A stretch of 40,125 bases of DNA from Acidobacteria bacterium UBA2161 (GCA_002328835.1 DCWN01000017.1:237055-277179), one strand, 5' to 3'. Positions 1 through 8,543 are shown, counted from the stretch's first letter. The notes: generated from the letters alone by a model not told the origin. Numbers and translations: made by a program.

Positions 1-53
1 CTCGGGGTCCCCGCGGAGGACGCCGCGTGGGGCTTGGGGCGCAAGGCGCCCCA
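1..53. repeat. Structured terminal repeat-like segment
   Basis: The first 12 bases (CTCGGGGTCCCC) are identical to the last 12 bases of the window. They are followed by two adjacent hairpin-forming segments: an interrupted one around 9-32 (CCCCGCGG pairing with CCGCG-T-GGGG) and a perfect one at 35-53. Such paired GC hairpins resemble dispersed intergenic (REP-like) repeats, where assemblies often break. No second full copy is visible inside the window. The dispersed-repeat reading is an inference; a circular molecule or plain chance are the alternatives. Confidence 0.35.
35..53 (-). terminator. Hairpin just after the M48 protease gene
   Basis: TGGGGCGC (35-42) and GCGCCCCA (46-53) form a perfect 8-bp stem with a 3-base loop, starting five bases beyond the TGA stop of the minus-strand protease gene. 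No T-run follows on the minus strand, so this is a weak intrinsic terminator at best. It may instead be part of the repeat at the window edge. Confidence 0.35.
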
Positions 54-58
54 TCTGA

Positions 59-1402
59 TCAAGGCAGCAGCCGCACCGAGCGGGTGAGCTCACCGAAGGT
101 CTGGACGTAGTCGGCGTACTCGTCTTCGGGTGACACGGCGATCAGGTAGAGCAGGCGGCCGTCGGGCAGAATCGTCGTCGAGATCATGACGGTCTCCCGC
201 CAGCCTGTGGCCTCCGAGAAGTTCGTGAAGGTCGTGAGGTAGGCGCGGCGCCCGGCCAGATACTGCTGCGCTGCGCCGCCGGTAGCCTGCAGCTGCGGAT
301 TCCCCGCCGTCAGCGACTCGATGAACGCCGCATGGGCCTGCGCGAGGTTGCCGCCGGCGCGCTCGGCCATCCCGATCTGGACGCCATGGCTGAACGAACT
401 CTGGTTCCGCGTTCGGATGTGCCCGCCCTCTGGTGAGAACGTAACCGCCTCCGCGCCGGGCAGCTCGATCCAGTTCGTCGGCACGTCGACCGCGTACACA
501 CCCGCCACCTCGTAGTACTGCGTGTCGGTGTCGGGCCGCTCCGGACGCGTGCCGCCGGCGGCGCCTTCGGCCGTGACCGGTGGCACCTCGCCGCTGAGCG
601 ACGCGCGGATCCGCTCGAACTCGCGTGTGTCGGTGACCGGGTCGTCGATCGTGAGGAGCTCGGCCTCGGCTGCGATGTACTCCGACCGGTTACCCGGATT
701 CGGGTGCGAGCTGAGCCACTCGGGCGCACCGGTCCGATTCTGCTGCTCGATCAGTTCGAACATCGCCGCCAGTTCGCGCGGGTCGTAGCCGGCCGTGGCC
801 ATGATGCGTGCGCCGAGCAGGTCGGCCTGCTGTTCGAACTCGCGGCCGTACTTCAGGAAGAACGCGCCCAGGCCGAAGCTCGTCCCCTCCATGACTGCCC
901 TGCCGGCGGTGCCGCCGATGATGGCACCCGCGATCGTTCCCGCGAGCGCACCCCACTGAAACTTCTCCCCCCGCGTCGCCTGCGCCGTGCCGTGCCTGAG
1001 CGCGACATGGCTAATCTCGTGCGCCATCACGCCCGCGATGCCGCCCTCGGTCAGCGCGGACTCGAGCATCCCCCGATGCAGGAACATCGGACCGCCGGGC
1101 AGCGCGAACGCGTTGATCCCGTCCTCGTCGACGACCTCGAAGGTATAGGCGAACTCCGGATGCACGAACGTGGAGGGGATGGCCTCCACGAGGCGCTCGC
1201 CGAGTCGGGTCACGTAGTACTCGACTGCGTCGTTCTCGAGCGCCGGCAGCTGCTGCCGAACCTGCTCGGCCGCCTCCTCGCCGATGGCGACGTCCTCTTC
1301 GATCGAGTACTTGGTCTCGGGCGGCTCGATGACGGTCTGCGCCGTCGCCCAACCGGGAACGGCCAGCAGGACGGCGCCAAGCAGCAACAGTCGGTCACGC
1401 AT
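59..1402 (-). CDS. Secreted M48-family zinc metalloprotease
   Basis: This is a 447-residue protein starting at the ATG at 1402; the longer upstream reading has Arg-rich, unlikely sequence. Residues 1-22 are a signal peptide ending in ATAQ. The M48 domain carries HEISH at 128-132 (zinc ligands H128 and H132, catalytic E129), and E190 in the EQQAD segment is the likely third ligand. A Gly/Ala-rich segment (about 151-180) between them may contact the membrane. The C-terminal third (about 300-447) is a separate non-catalytic domain. It resembles periplasmic M48 proteases of the BepA/LoiP kind, which act in outer-membrane protein quality control, but lacks clear TPR repeats. The gene diverges from the PEP-utilising enzyme across 50 bp. 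Confidence 0.88.
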   Translation of the reverse strand: MRDRLLLLGAVLLAVPGWATAQTVIEPPETKYSIEEDVAIGEEAAEQVRQQLPALENDAVEYYVTRLGERLVEAIPSTFVHPEFAYTFEVVDEDGINAFALPGGPMFLHRGMLESALTEGGIAGVMAHEISHVALRHGTAQATRGEKFQWGALAGTIAGAIIGGTAGRAVMEGTSFGLGAFFLKYGREFEQQADLLGARIMATAGYDPRELAAMFELIEQQNRTGAPEWLSSHPNPGNRSEYIAAEAELLTIDDPVTDTREFERIRASLSGEVPPVTAEGAAGGTRPERPDTDTQYYEVAGVYAVDVPTNWIELPGAEAVTFSPEGGHIRTRNQSSFSHGVQIGMAERAGGNLAQAHAAFIESLTAGNPQLQATGGAAQQYLAGRRAYLTTFTNFSEATGWRETVMISTTILPDGRLLYLIAVSPEDEYADYVQTFGELTRSVRLLP

Positions 1403-1452
1403 CGTGGGGTACCAGTGTAAAGCCGGACGTGGGTGTGGGCTAGACTCTCTCT
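1403..1452. promoter_or_regulatory. Divergent intergenic promoter region
   Basis: These 50 bp separate the divergent starts of the M48 protease and the PEP-utilising enzyme. A TACACT hexamer on the minus strand (1414-1419 read in reverse) and TAGACT on the plus strand (1441-1446) are candidate -10 boxes; both would give very short leaders. No convincing -35 boxes are seen. I also see no rifamycin-associated inverted-repeat element of the kind placed upstream of some actinobacterial rifamycin-inactivation genes. Confidence 0.3.
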
Positions 1453-4152
1453 GTGGCCGCCACGCCGTCGCTGGTCCTGCCACTCGACGCCGCCGGCACC
1501 CTCGCGGACGCCGGCGGAAAGGGTACCAACCTGGCACGACTCGCGCGGGCCGGCTTCGCCGTGCCGCCGGGCTTCGTCCTCACAACGGCGGCCTATGCCG
1601 ACTTCATCGATCGTAACGAGCTGGCGGACGTCGTCGCCGGGACCACCGGCGGCGTCGCCCCTGGTGATCTCGAGGCTCTGACTGAGGCATCCGCCGCCAT
1701 CCGCCACCGCTTCGCCGCTTGCGCCATGCCCGACGCGACGGTCGCCGCACTGGACGCCGCCTACGCTCAGCTCGACACGCCACCGGTGGCGGTTCGATCG
1801 TCAGCGACCGCGGAAGACCTGCCGGGGATGTCGTTCGCTGGTCAGCAGGAGAGCTACCTGAACGTCGTCGGCGCCGACGCACTGCGCGAGGCGGTCGTCA
1901 ACTGCTGGAGCAGTCTCTGGACCGCCCGGGCGATCAGCTATCGCACGCGCCACGGAATCGCGTCGGACGCCGTGTCGATCGCCGTCGTCGTCCAGCGCAT
2001 GGTTGACGCAGAGGCCGCCGGGGTCCTGTTCACGGCGAACCCACTCACCGGCGCTCGGACCGAGATCACGATCGACGCCGGACTGGGTCTGGGCGAGGCA
2101 CTCGTCTCTGGACAGATCGAGCCCGACCACTACGTCGTCACCGTCGAAGGCGAGATCGTCGGCAAGACGCTCGGCGCCAAGGCGGTCTCGATCCGGGCCC
2201 GCGCCGGCGGCGGCACCGAAACGCACACGGCGGACCAGGCCGACCGGCAAGCGATTCCGGATGTCGTGATCGAGCGGTTGGCGACACTCGGCAGACGGGT
2301 GGCCGCCTCGTTCGGAGAACCACAGGACATCGAGTGGGCCTGGGATGGCAAGCGGCTGTTCATCGTGCAGTCGCGGCCGATCACGTCGCTGTTCCCGCTG
2401 CCCGACGGCCTGCCGCCCGACCCGACGCGGGTGCTGTTCTCGTTCGGCGCGGTCCAGGGGATGCTCGACCCGATGACGCCCCTCGGTCGCTACGCGATCC
2501 GGGGACTGGCAGCGGGCGCCGCGGCGCTCTTCGGGTTCACCTACACACCCGACATGCAGCCCGCGGTCTGCACCGCGGGCGAACGGCTGTTCATTGACGT
2601 CTCCCCGCTCCTGGCCCATCCCCTGGGCGCGCGCGTGCTCCCGCGAGTGCTGGCGATCATCGAGCCGGCCAGCGCGCAGGCCCTCGACGCCCCGCACGTG
2701 CGACACCAGCAGCGACCCAGGACCGCCACGCCGTGGCGCGCAGCGCCGCGGTTCGCGCGGTTGGGGCTCCGAGTCGTGCCGCGCATCTTCTGGACCCTGC
2801 TGCGGCCGGAGGCCAGCAGGGCGCGACTGCATCGGGCGATCGACCGGTCGCTCGACGAGGTTCGGGAGCGAGTCACCGCCGCAAGTACCGCGGCGCAGCG
2901 AGCGACGCTGCTCGAGGCGATGCTGGCCGAGGTGCCGCCCTACGTCATCACGACGTTCGGACCACGGCTCTCCGCGGGCCTCAACTCGCTGAACGCGATC
3001 AGGCTACTGGCCGCCGGGCTGCCGGGAGCGCCGGACCCGCTGGAGGTAACGCGCGGCCTGCCCCACAACGTCACGACCGAGATGGATCTCGAGCTGTGGC
3101 AGACCGCCTGCGCGCTCAAGGATGAACCGGGAACCGCGACACGCTTCGCCGGCGCCGCGGCGCCCGACCTGGCGTCCGACTATCGAGCGGGCACGTTGCC
3201 GCCGGGCGCCCAGCGGGTGATCCGCGATTTCCTCGATCGTTACGGGATGCGCGGCGTGGGAGAGATCGACCTCGGGCGCGCGCGGTGGCGCGAGGACCCG
3301 ACAGCAATCATGGAAGTGCTCCGCAGCTACTTGGCGATCGAAGACCCCTCCCAGGCGCCCGAGCAGGTCTTCGCCCGCGGCGCATCGGCGGCGCGTGACG
3401 CGCTCGCCCGCCTCGCCGACGCCGCCGGAGCATCACGCGGAGGCTGGCTGAAGCGCCGCCTGGTGCGGTGGCTCGGCCGGCGCGTGCGGGCTCTGGCCGG
3501 CTTGCGCGAGGGCCCGAAGTTCTACGTGATCCGCATCTTCGGCCTGCTGCGGGAGGCGCTGCTCGCCAGCGGGCGGGATCTGGTGGACGGCGGCCGCCTC
3601 AGGTGCGCCGACGACGTCTTCTTCCTGGATCCAGCCGAACTACGGGCGCTGGCCGCGGGCGACAGCCGAGACTGGCGAGCGCTCGTCGCCGAACGGCGAG
3701 CAGCCTACGAGCGTGAACGGCATCGGAAGCAGATCCCGCGCCTGATGTTCGGTGACGGGCGGGCGATCTATGACGGCCTCCGCGCCACGGCCGATGACGG
3801 TGCGTTCGTCGGCAGCCCGGTCTCACCTGGCGTCGTCGAGGGCTCGGTCAGGGTCGTCCACGATCCGCAGCACGCCGATCTAGCACCCGGCGAGATCCTG
3901 GTCTGCCGAGCGACCGACCCGGGCTGGACGCCGCTCTTTCTGGCTGCCGGCGGGTTGATCATGGAGGTTGGCGGTCTCATGACCCACGGCGCGGTCGTGG
4001 CGCGGGAGTACGGCATTCCCGCCGTCGTCGGCGTCCACGAGGCAACGACGCGACTCACGACCGGCCAGCGCGTGCGCGTGGACGGATCGAGCGGGCGGGT
4101 CGTTCCAGAACCAAAGCCACCCGATTCGCCGGCCGACGATCCTGACGTATGA
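1453..4152 (+). CDS. Rifampicin-phosphotransferase-like PEP-utilising enzyme
   Basis: This is an 899-residue protein with a GTG start. The N-terminal half is a PPDK/PEP-synthase ATP-binding domain (GGKGTNL at 21-27, VRSSATAED at 114-122, and TANPLTG near 200). The C-terminal swivelling phosphohistidine domain has GGLMTHGAVVAREYG, with the catalytic histidine at 845. The C-terminal PEP/pyruvate TIM barrel of true PpsA/PPDK is absent, and the length and order (ATP-grasp, central helical domain, His domain) match rifampicin phosphotransferases (about 870 residues). The family moves the ATP beta-phosphate to a small molecule through the histidine. Which acceptor is used here cannot be read from sequence; rifamycin is possible but unproven. 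The next gene starts 22 bp downstream, so they may be cotranscribed. Confidence 0.82.
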   Translation: MAATPSLVLPLDAAGTLADAGGKGTNLARLARAGFAVPPGFVLTTAAYADFIDRNELADVVAGTTGGVAPGDLEALTEASAAIRHRFAACAMPDATVAALDAAYAQLDTPPVAVRSSATAEDLPGMSFAGQQESYLNVVGADALREAVVNCWSSLWTARAISYRTRHGIASDAVSIAVVVQRMVDAEAAGVLFTANPLTGARTEITIDAGLGLGEALVSGQIEPDHYVVTVEGEIVGKTLGAKAVSIRARAGGGTETHTADQADRQAIPDVVIERLATLGRRVAASFGEPQDIEWAWDGKRLFIVQSRPITSLFPLPDGLPPDPTRVLFSFGAVQGMLDPMTPLGRYAIRGLAAGAAALFGFTYTPDMQPAVCTAGERLFIDVSPLLAHPLGARVLPRVLAIIEPASAQALDAPHVRHQQRPRTATPWRAAPRFARLGLRVVPRIFWTLLRPEASRARLHRAIDRSLDEVRERVTAASTAAQRATLLEAMLAEVPPYVITTFGPRLSAGLNSLNAIRLLAAGLPGAPDPLEVTRGLPHNVTTEMDLELWQTACALKDEPGTATRFAGAAAPDLASDYRAGTLPPGAQRVIRDFLDRYGMRGVGEIDLGRARWREDPTAIMEVLRSYLAIEDPSQAPEQVFARGASAARDALARLADAAGASRGGWLKRRLVRWLGRRVRALAGLREGPKFYVIRIFGLLREALLASGRDLVDGGRLRCADDVFFLDPAELRALAAGDSRDWRALVAERRAAYERERHRKQIPRLMFGDGRAIYDGLRATADDGAFVGSPVSPGVVEGSVRVVHDPQHADLAPGEILVCRATDPGWTPLFLAAGGLIMEVGGLMTHGAVVAREYGIPAVVGVHEATTRLTTGQRVRVDGSSGRVVPEPKPPDSPADDPDV

Positions 4153-4174
4153 TGGCGGCCTCCAGGAGGACACG

Positions 4175-5188
4175 ATGAATCGCACCCGATACCCGCACGC
4201 CCGGCTCCTCGGGGTTCTGGTCGTCCTGGCCGTCATGGCCGCGCCGGCGCTCGCACAACGTCAGGCACCGGCCGACTACGGCCCGAGAAGTATCAACCTC
4301 GAAGACCTGCCCTATCCCCATCCGGTGTCGTACCTCGAATTCGCGTTGTACGGCCAGGACGTCCGGATGGCCTACATGGATGTCGCGCCGGTGGGCGCTG
4401 CCAACGGCCAGACCGTCGTGTTGCTGCACGGTGGCAACTTCTTCGCCGAGTACTGGAAGGGAACGATCGAGGTGCTGCGGAACGAGGGGTTCCGCGTGAT
4501 TGCGACCGACCGGATCGGCTGGGGCCGATCATCGAAACCGATCGTTCCCTACACGCTCAACGACCAGGCGGTGCACCTGAAGATGCTGCTCGACGAGAAA
4601 GGGATCGCCGAAGCCGCCATCGTCGGCCATTCGATGGGCGGCATGGTGACGTCGCGCTTCGCGTTCCAGTATCCGGAGATGACGACCCACGCCGTGATGG
4701 TGAACCAGATCGGCCTGACCGACGCCCGTCTCCAGCGCCGGTGGCGGAATCCGGAGAATCCGTATCAAGGCAACCAGACCCGGACCTACGAGTCAATCCG
4801 GCGCGGCTTCGAGCGGTATTTCATCACCTGGTCGGACGACTACGAGTACTTCATCAAGCTCCACTGGGGCTGGACCCAGAGCGGGGCCTACCCGCAGTAC
4901 GCGGCGATGCGCAGCTTGACGTCTGGGCTGCTCTACGCGGACCCGGTCGTCTACGACTGGCCGCACATCAAGGCCAAGACACTGGTCATCGGCGGCCGGG
5001 AGGACGGCCCCGACTACCCGGCCCTGGCGAAGAACGTGGCCGACACGATCCCGAACGGCCAGCTGATCTTGATCGACAACGTCGGACACCTGCCGCATCT
5101 CGAAGCGCCCGAGCGCTTCCACACCGAGCTGGTGCGGTTCCTGAAGTCCGATCCGATTCCGTACACGGAGGAGCAGGGCCAGCCCTAG
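4175..5188 (+). CDS. Secreted alpha/beta hydrolase
   Basis: This is a 337-residue protein. An AGGAGGA ribosome-binding site at 4164-4170 fixes the ATG. Residues 1-28 form a signal peptide ending in ALAQ. The alpha/beta-hydrolase fold is clear: oxyanion-loop HGG at 85-87, TDRIGWGRSSKP at 111-122, nucleophile elbow GHSMGG with Ser153, a late acidic residue in GGREDGPD, and the catalytic histidine in the GHLPHLEAPERF segment. The family includes periplasmic esterases, lipases, epoxide hydrolases and dehalogenases; a Ser nucleophile excludes the Asp-type epoxide hydrolases and dehalogenases. The substrate is unknown. It lies 22 bp after the PEP-utilising enzyme and 29 bp before the VWFA protein. 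Confidence 0.85.
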   Translation: MNRTRYPHARLLGVLVVLAVMAAPALAQRQAPADYGPRSINLEDLPYPHPVSYLEFALYGQDVRMAYMDVAPVGAANGQTVVLLHGGNFFAEYWKGTIEVLRNEGFRVIATDRIGWGRSSKPIVPYTLNDQAVHLKMLLDEKGIAEAAIVGHSMGGMVTSRFAFQYPEMTTHAVMVNQIGLTDARLQRRWRNPENPYQGNQTRTYESIRRGFERYFITWSDDYEYFIKLHWGWTQSGAYPQYAAMRSLTSGLLYADPVVYDWPHIKAKTLVIGGREDGPDYPALAKNVADTIPNGQLILIDNVGHLPHLEAPERFHTELVRFLKSDPIPYTEEQGQP

Positions 5189-5217
5189 CCAGACCGGCCC
5201 GCGCTGCGGGTGACCCG

Positions 5218-6282
5218 ATGCACCCACGCTGGAGCGTCGTTCGTCGGTTCGCCGCGGCGGCGTCCATCGCACCGGCGCTGCTGAGCACGGCGGCGGCGCA
5301 ACAGCCGTCGCAGCCGCAGTTCACCGATCGCGCGGTCGTCGCACGGATCCTGATCGATGCCCGCGTCGTCGACGACGCCGGCCAGCCCGTCCTCGACCTC
5401 GCAGCCGCCGACTTCGACGTCGAGATCGGCGGCGAGCCGGCACCGATCGATTCCGTCGCGTGGGTCTCCGGCGTTCGGGTCTCGGACGACGAACTACTCG
5501 CGGCCGCCTCGACGTCGACCGCTCCCCTGCCGCAGGGCCGCCTCGTCGTGCTGCTGTTCCAGAAGGACATGGAGCGGGGCCGGATCCGGGGATTGATCCG
5601 GATGCTCGCCGAGATTCGCGGCTTCCTGGATACCTTCACGCCAGACGACCGCGTGGCCGTGCTGTCGTTCGACACCTACCTCAAGATCTGGCGTGACTTC
5701 ACGAACGACTACGACGACATCGACACCGTCCTCGCACAGAACGTGCTGTTCCGAAGCCCGGGCCCGGTGCAGGCGACCTCCGCACCGTCGCTGTTGGCGC
5801 ATCTCGACCCGGCCGAGGCAAGAAAGACCTTCGCCATTGAGAAAGCCTTGCGACTCGTCGCCGACGCCCTGGAACCGCTCCCTGGATCGAAGTCGGTCGT
5901 CCTCATCGGCCACGGGTTCGGCTACATGACCCGGAACTTCGACGTGATCTTGAACAACCGCTTCCGGGAGACGAGCCTGGCGCTGCAGGCGGCGCGGGTG
6001 GCGGTCTTCTCGCTGGACCTCACCGACGCCGGCGGCCATGCACTGGAGGTGGGGCTCCAAGCCGTGTCGGACGAGACCGGCGGGTTCTTCGCGCGGACGC
6101 ACATCTTCACCGAGCGGGCCCTGAACGAGCTCGAGGGCGCGCTGGCCGGCCACTACGTGCTGTTCGTGGAGAAGCCCGATCTCGGCCCCGGCGATCACCG
6201 GATCCGGGTGAGGCTCACTCGCGCCAAGGGCGAGGTGCTGGCCCGGCTCACCTGGTCGGACACGTCCGGCGCCGATCGCTAG
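5218..6282 (+). CDS. Secreted VWFA-related domain protein with degenerate MIDAS
   Basis: This is a 354-residue protein starting at the ATG at 5218; the long upstream reading merely overlaps the hydrolase gene. A signal peptide (residues 1-28, ending in AAAQ) leads into a beta-rich region (about 38-90) typical of acidobacterial VWFA-related proteins. The VWA-like core runs from about 108 to 300, with RVAVLSF at 145-151 and SKSVVLIGHG at 224-233. At the place of the metal-binding DxSxS motif the sequence is VLLFQKDMERG (111-121), so the canonical MIDAS is missing. These proteins are numerous in Acidobacteriota; their role is unknown and probably adhesive or scaffold-like outside the cell. Confidence 0.8.
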   Translation: MHPRWSVVRRFAAAASIAPALLSTAAAQQPSQPQFTDRAVVARILIDARVVDDAGQPVLDLAAADFDVEIGGEPAPIDSVAWVSGVRVSDDELLAAASTSTAPLPQGRLVVLLFQKDMERGRIRGLIRMLAEIRGFLDTFTPDDRVAVLSFDTYLKIWRDFTNDYDDIDTVLAQNVLFRSPGPVQATSAPSLLAHLDPAEARKTFAIEKALRLVADALEPLPGSKSVVLIGHGFGYMTRNFDVILNNRFRETSLALQAARVAVFSLDLTDAGGHALEVGLQAVSDETGGFFARTHIFTERALNELEGALAGHYVLFVEKPDLGPGDHRIRVRLTRAKGEVLARLTWSDTSGADR

Positions 6283-6304
6283 GACCTCGGCTGCCCACCG
6301 TCGA

Positions 6305-6318
6305 GTTCTGTTCAGAAC
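6305..6318. repeat. 14-bp palindrome between convergent genes
   Basis: GTTCTG-TT-CAGAAC is a perfect inverted repeat in the 90-bp gap between two convergent genes. The 2-base spacer is too small for a good hairpin loop, and no T-run follows on either strand. It could be a protein-binding site or part of a weak bidirectional terminator. Confidence 0.25.
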
Positions 6319-6372
6319 GGCGCCGACGCCGCCGACCCCCACCAGCGCAGGCGTGGCGCGACCATCGTCGCC

Positions 6373-7014
6373 TCACGTCAGCAGCGCAAGACCGATCGTC
6401 GCGAGCCACAGTGCGTTCACATGGAAGATCGGCATGTAGTAGTCGAGATCGTCAGGAAACCCCAGGGTGACCGCCATCGCGGCCAGGCCCAGGATCGCGC
6501 CCAGCGTACCGACGGGACCCAGGCCGAACTGGAACAGCGCGACCGCCAGAACGAGTTGCCCCAGGCCGAAAAAGACGCGCCCGAACCGGACGAGACAGGT
6601 GACGTACTCCGTAGTGACGCGCAACGAGCCCACGAAATTCACGATGTCGTTCTCGGACTTCCCGGCCATGTCGAGCGCGCCCCAGGCGCCGAAGTGGTAG
6701 TAGAACGCCGCGGCGAGCGCCGACACCAACAACCCCGCGCTGCTGATCGCGATCGCCGGCCAGGCGACGACCCGGACCGCCGCCTCGGTGGCCAGGGTAC
6801 CGAATGCCACCAGCGCCATCACCGTGACGACGTGGCCGAAGAGATGGATCCGGAAGAGCCAGATCCACGGCCGGAACCTGGCGTGCACCTTCGCAAGATC
6901 GCCCGGCGCGAAGAAGATGCCTATCCGGGATGGCAGCAGGACCCACCCGAGCCAAGTCATCGTCGCGCCGGCCAGCAACAAGGCAGCGGTCACGCCGGTC
7001 GAGAAATCCGTCAT
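6373..7014 (-). CDS. Integral membrane protein of unknown function
   Basis: This is a 213-residue protein with about five or six hydrophobic segments (roughly 7-27, 48-68, 78-108, 145-165, 167-187 and 195-212). A soluble-looking loop with GALDMAGKSEND sits near residues 112-123. I do not recognise the family and see no catalytic motif. Its ATG overlaps the TGA of the upstream propeller gene by four bases (ATGA), a sign of translational coupling, so it is very likely made together with that secreted protein. It is the last gene of a four-gene operon. Confidence 0.75.
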   Translation of the reverse strand: MTDFSTGVTAALLLAGATMTWLGWVLLPSRIGIFFAPGDLAKVHARFRPWIWLFRIHLFGHVVTVMALVAFGTLATEAAVRVVAWPAIAISSAGLLVSALAAAFYYHFGAWGALDMAGKSENDIVNFVGSLRVTTEYVTCLVRFGRVFFGLGQLVLAVALFQFGLGPVGTLGAILGLAAMAVTLGFPDDLDYYMPIFHVNALWLATIGLALLT

Positions 7015-8180
7015 GGCCGAACCTTGAGGATGCCGAACCGCGACGACCTCTCGTCGCCGCCAAAGGCGCCGGTCAGCAGGTACCCGCCGTCGGAGGCCTG
7101 GAGCATCCGAACACCGCGATCCATCCCCGGCGTCTGGAGCGTCCGTTCGGCGACGCGGTCGCCCCGTGCGTCGGTCTCGAGCAACAGCAGGTTCCAGTCG
7201 CCGTCAGCGTCGGTCGAGCCGATCGTCAGGAAGCCGCCCTCGGCCGTCGGCACGCTCATCATCGCCCGATCGTCGCCCGCCCCGCCGATCTCGTTCCGCC
7301 ACTCGATGACGCCGTCATCCGCAAGATAGATGAGATAGGCGTCGTTGCCGCCGGCGCCGAACGAACTGCCGTAGCCGGTCACCACGAACCCGCCGTCGCC
7401 TACCGAGACGACACCGTGTGCGACATCGTCGGCGTCACCGCCGAAGGCGCGCTGCCAGAGCGGCTTCCCGAGTGCATCGACGCGTATGAAGTACAGGTCG
7501 CGCGGCGAGTCCAGCTCCGACGTGGTCGTGCCGACGAAGACGAAGCCGCCGTCCTCGGCCAGGGCGACGTCGAACACCCGGTCGACACCATCGGCGCCAA
7601 GGACCTGGGCCCACATCTGGTTGCCGCCCTGGGTCAGGCGGAGCATGTAGGCGTCCCAGTCGGGGTCGCCGACGCTCTGGGTCTCGCCAGCGATCGCCAT
7701 CCCACCGTCGGGGGCCCGCTCCAGACTCCAGGCCCGCTCGTTCCGATCGCCACCAAAGCGGCGTCGCCACCGCAGGGTCCCCATCGGACCGATCCCGAGC
7801 AGCAGGACATCCTCGTCGCCGGCCTCGGTGGAGGTCGTGTAGCCGACGACGACGATCTCGCCCAGCTCGTTCTCGGTGAGATCCCAACCGTAGTCGTCAC
7901 CCGTCTGGCCATAGGACTGCTCCCAGACCACCGTTCCGCTCGGATCGAGGCGCACGACCTGCACATCGATCTGATTGGGCCCACCCGTGTCGACGTACCC
8001 GACGGCGGCGAAGCCACCGTCCGACAATTCGATGACCGAGTTGCCGACCGCGGCTCCGATGCCGACACGATGGCTGAACTCGACGCGGTCGGTGAGATCT
8101 TGAGCGCCGAGCGGCTGGACGGTGAGAAGGCCCAGTACCGCCGTCGACCGCACGAGGACCCGGAAGGTCGCACTCGCCAT
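7011..8180 (-). CDS. Secreted beta-propeller-like repeat protein
   Basis: This is a 389-residue protein from the ATG at 8180; a TTG three bases upstream is possible, but the GGAG at 8190-8193 suits the ATG. A signal peptide ends in PLGAQ near residue 26. The rest is about seven imperfect repeats of some 50 residues of the pattern DGGF-V-G-S-G-D-Y-R-D-G-W, each with an Asp/Gly-rich turn and a closing Trp. This pattern is typical of secreted beta-propellers. No enzyme motif is seen. It starts a few bases after the ABM-like gene ends and overlaps the membrane-protein gene by four bases, so it belongs to the same operon. Confidence 0.78.
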   Translation of the reverse strand: MASATFRVLVRSTAVLGLLTVQPLGAQDLTDRVEFSHRVGIGAAVGNSVIELSDGGFAAVGYVDTGGPNQIDVQVVRLDPSGTVVWEQSYGQTGDDYGWDLTENELGEIVVVGYTTSTEAGDEDVLLLGIGPMGTLRWRRRFGGDRNERAWSLERAPDGGMAIAGETQSVGDPDWDAYMLRLTQGGNQMWAQVLGADGVDRVFDVALAEDGGFVFVGTTTSELDSPRDLYFIRVDALGKPLWQRAFGGDADDVAHGVVSVGDGGFVVTGYGSSFGAGGNDAYLIYLADDGVIEWRNEIGGAGDDRAMMSVPTAEGGFLTIGSTDADGDWNLLLLETDARGDRVAERTLQTPGMDRGVRMLQASDGGYLLTGAFGGDERSSRFGILKVRP

Positions 8181-8186
8181 CAAGGC

Positions 8187-8543
8187 CTACTCCAGCCAGA
8201 GGTCCCGATCTTCGTCGTTCCAGACTTCCATGGTCATGGTGCTGTGATCGAAGACGTCCTTGTAGTACGGATCGTTCTCCTTGTACTCCTCGTACGACCC
8301 CGTGTAGTCGGCTCGCCTCGCCTTGTAGGCCTCGAACGCGGTCAGACTGTCGTACTCCCAGACCACGAAGTACCGACCCGAGTCCTCCCCGGCGATGTAC
8401 TTGCTGAGGTAGCGCACGCTCCTCCACTCGGCGAAGAGTTCCCGGTGATCGTTGACCCACTGCAGCCATTGCCGCATCGCGGCGTCGTGCTCTGCCTGTT
8501 TCCCTTCGGCGACTCGCCAGCTCTCGACTTCGAAGATGGCCAT
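8187..8543 (-). CDS. ABM/NIPSNAP-like dimeric alpha-beta barrel protein
   Basis: This is a 118-residue protein with no signal peptide. The N-terminal strand-helix pattern (FEVESWRVAEGKQAEHDAAM), the VRYLSKYIAGEDSGRYFVVWEYDSL centre and the aromatic/acidic C-terminal half suggest a ferredoxin-like alpha-beta barrel fold, as in NIPSNAP and antibiotic-biosynthesis-monooxygenase-like proteins. This is a fold-level assignment; no cofactor site is evident. Its ATG overlaps the TGA of the upstream Tat-signal gene (TGATG), so the two are translationally coupled. Confidence 0.65.
   Translation of the reverse strand: MAIFEVESWRVAEGKQAEHDAAMRQWLQWVNDHRELFAEWRSVRYLSKYIAGEDSGRYFVVWEYDSLTAFEAYKARRADYTGSYEEYKENDPYYKDVFDHSTMTMEVWNDEDRDLWLE

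Noticed and set aside
1403..1452. Rifamycin-responsive element upstream of the phosphotransferase-like gene
   Set aside because: No inverted repeat of the expected kind is present in these 50 bp.
6305..6318. LexA-type box
   Set aside because: The palindrome is GTTC-N6-GAAC, not the GAAC-N4-GTTC or direct-repeat forms known for LexA, and it lies between convergent genes rather than in a promoter.
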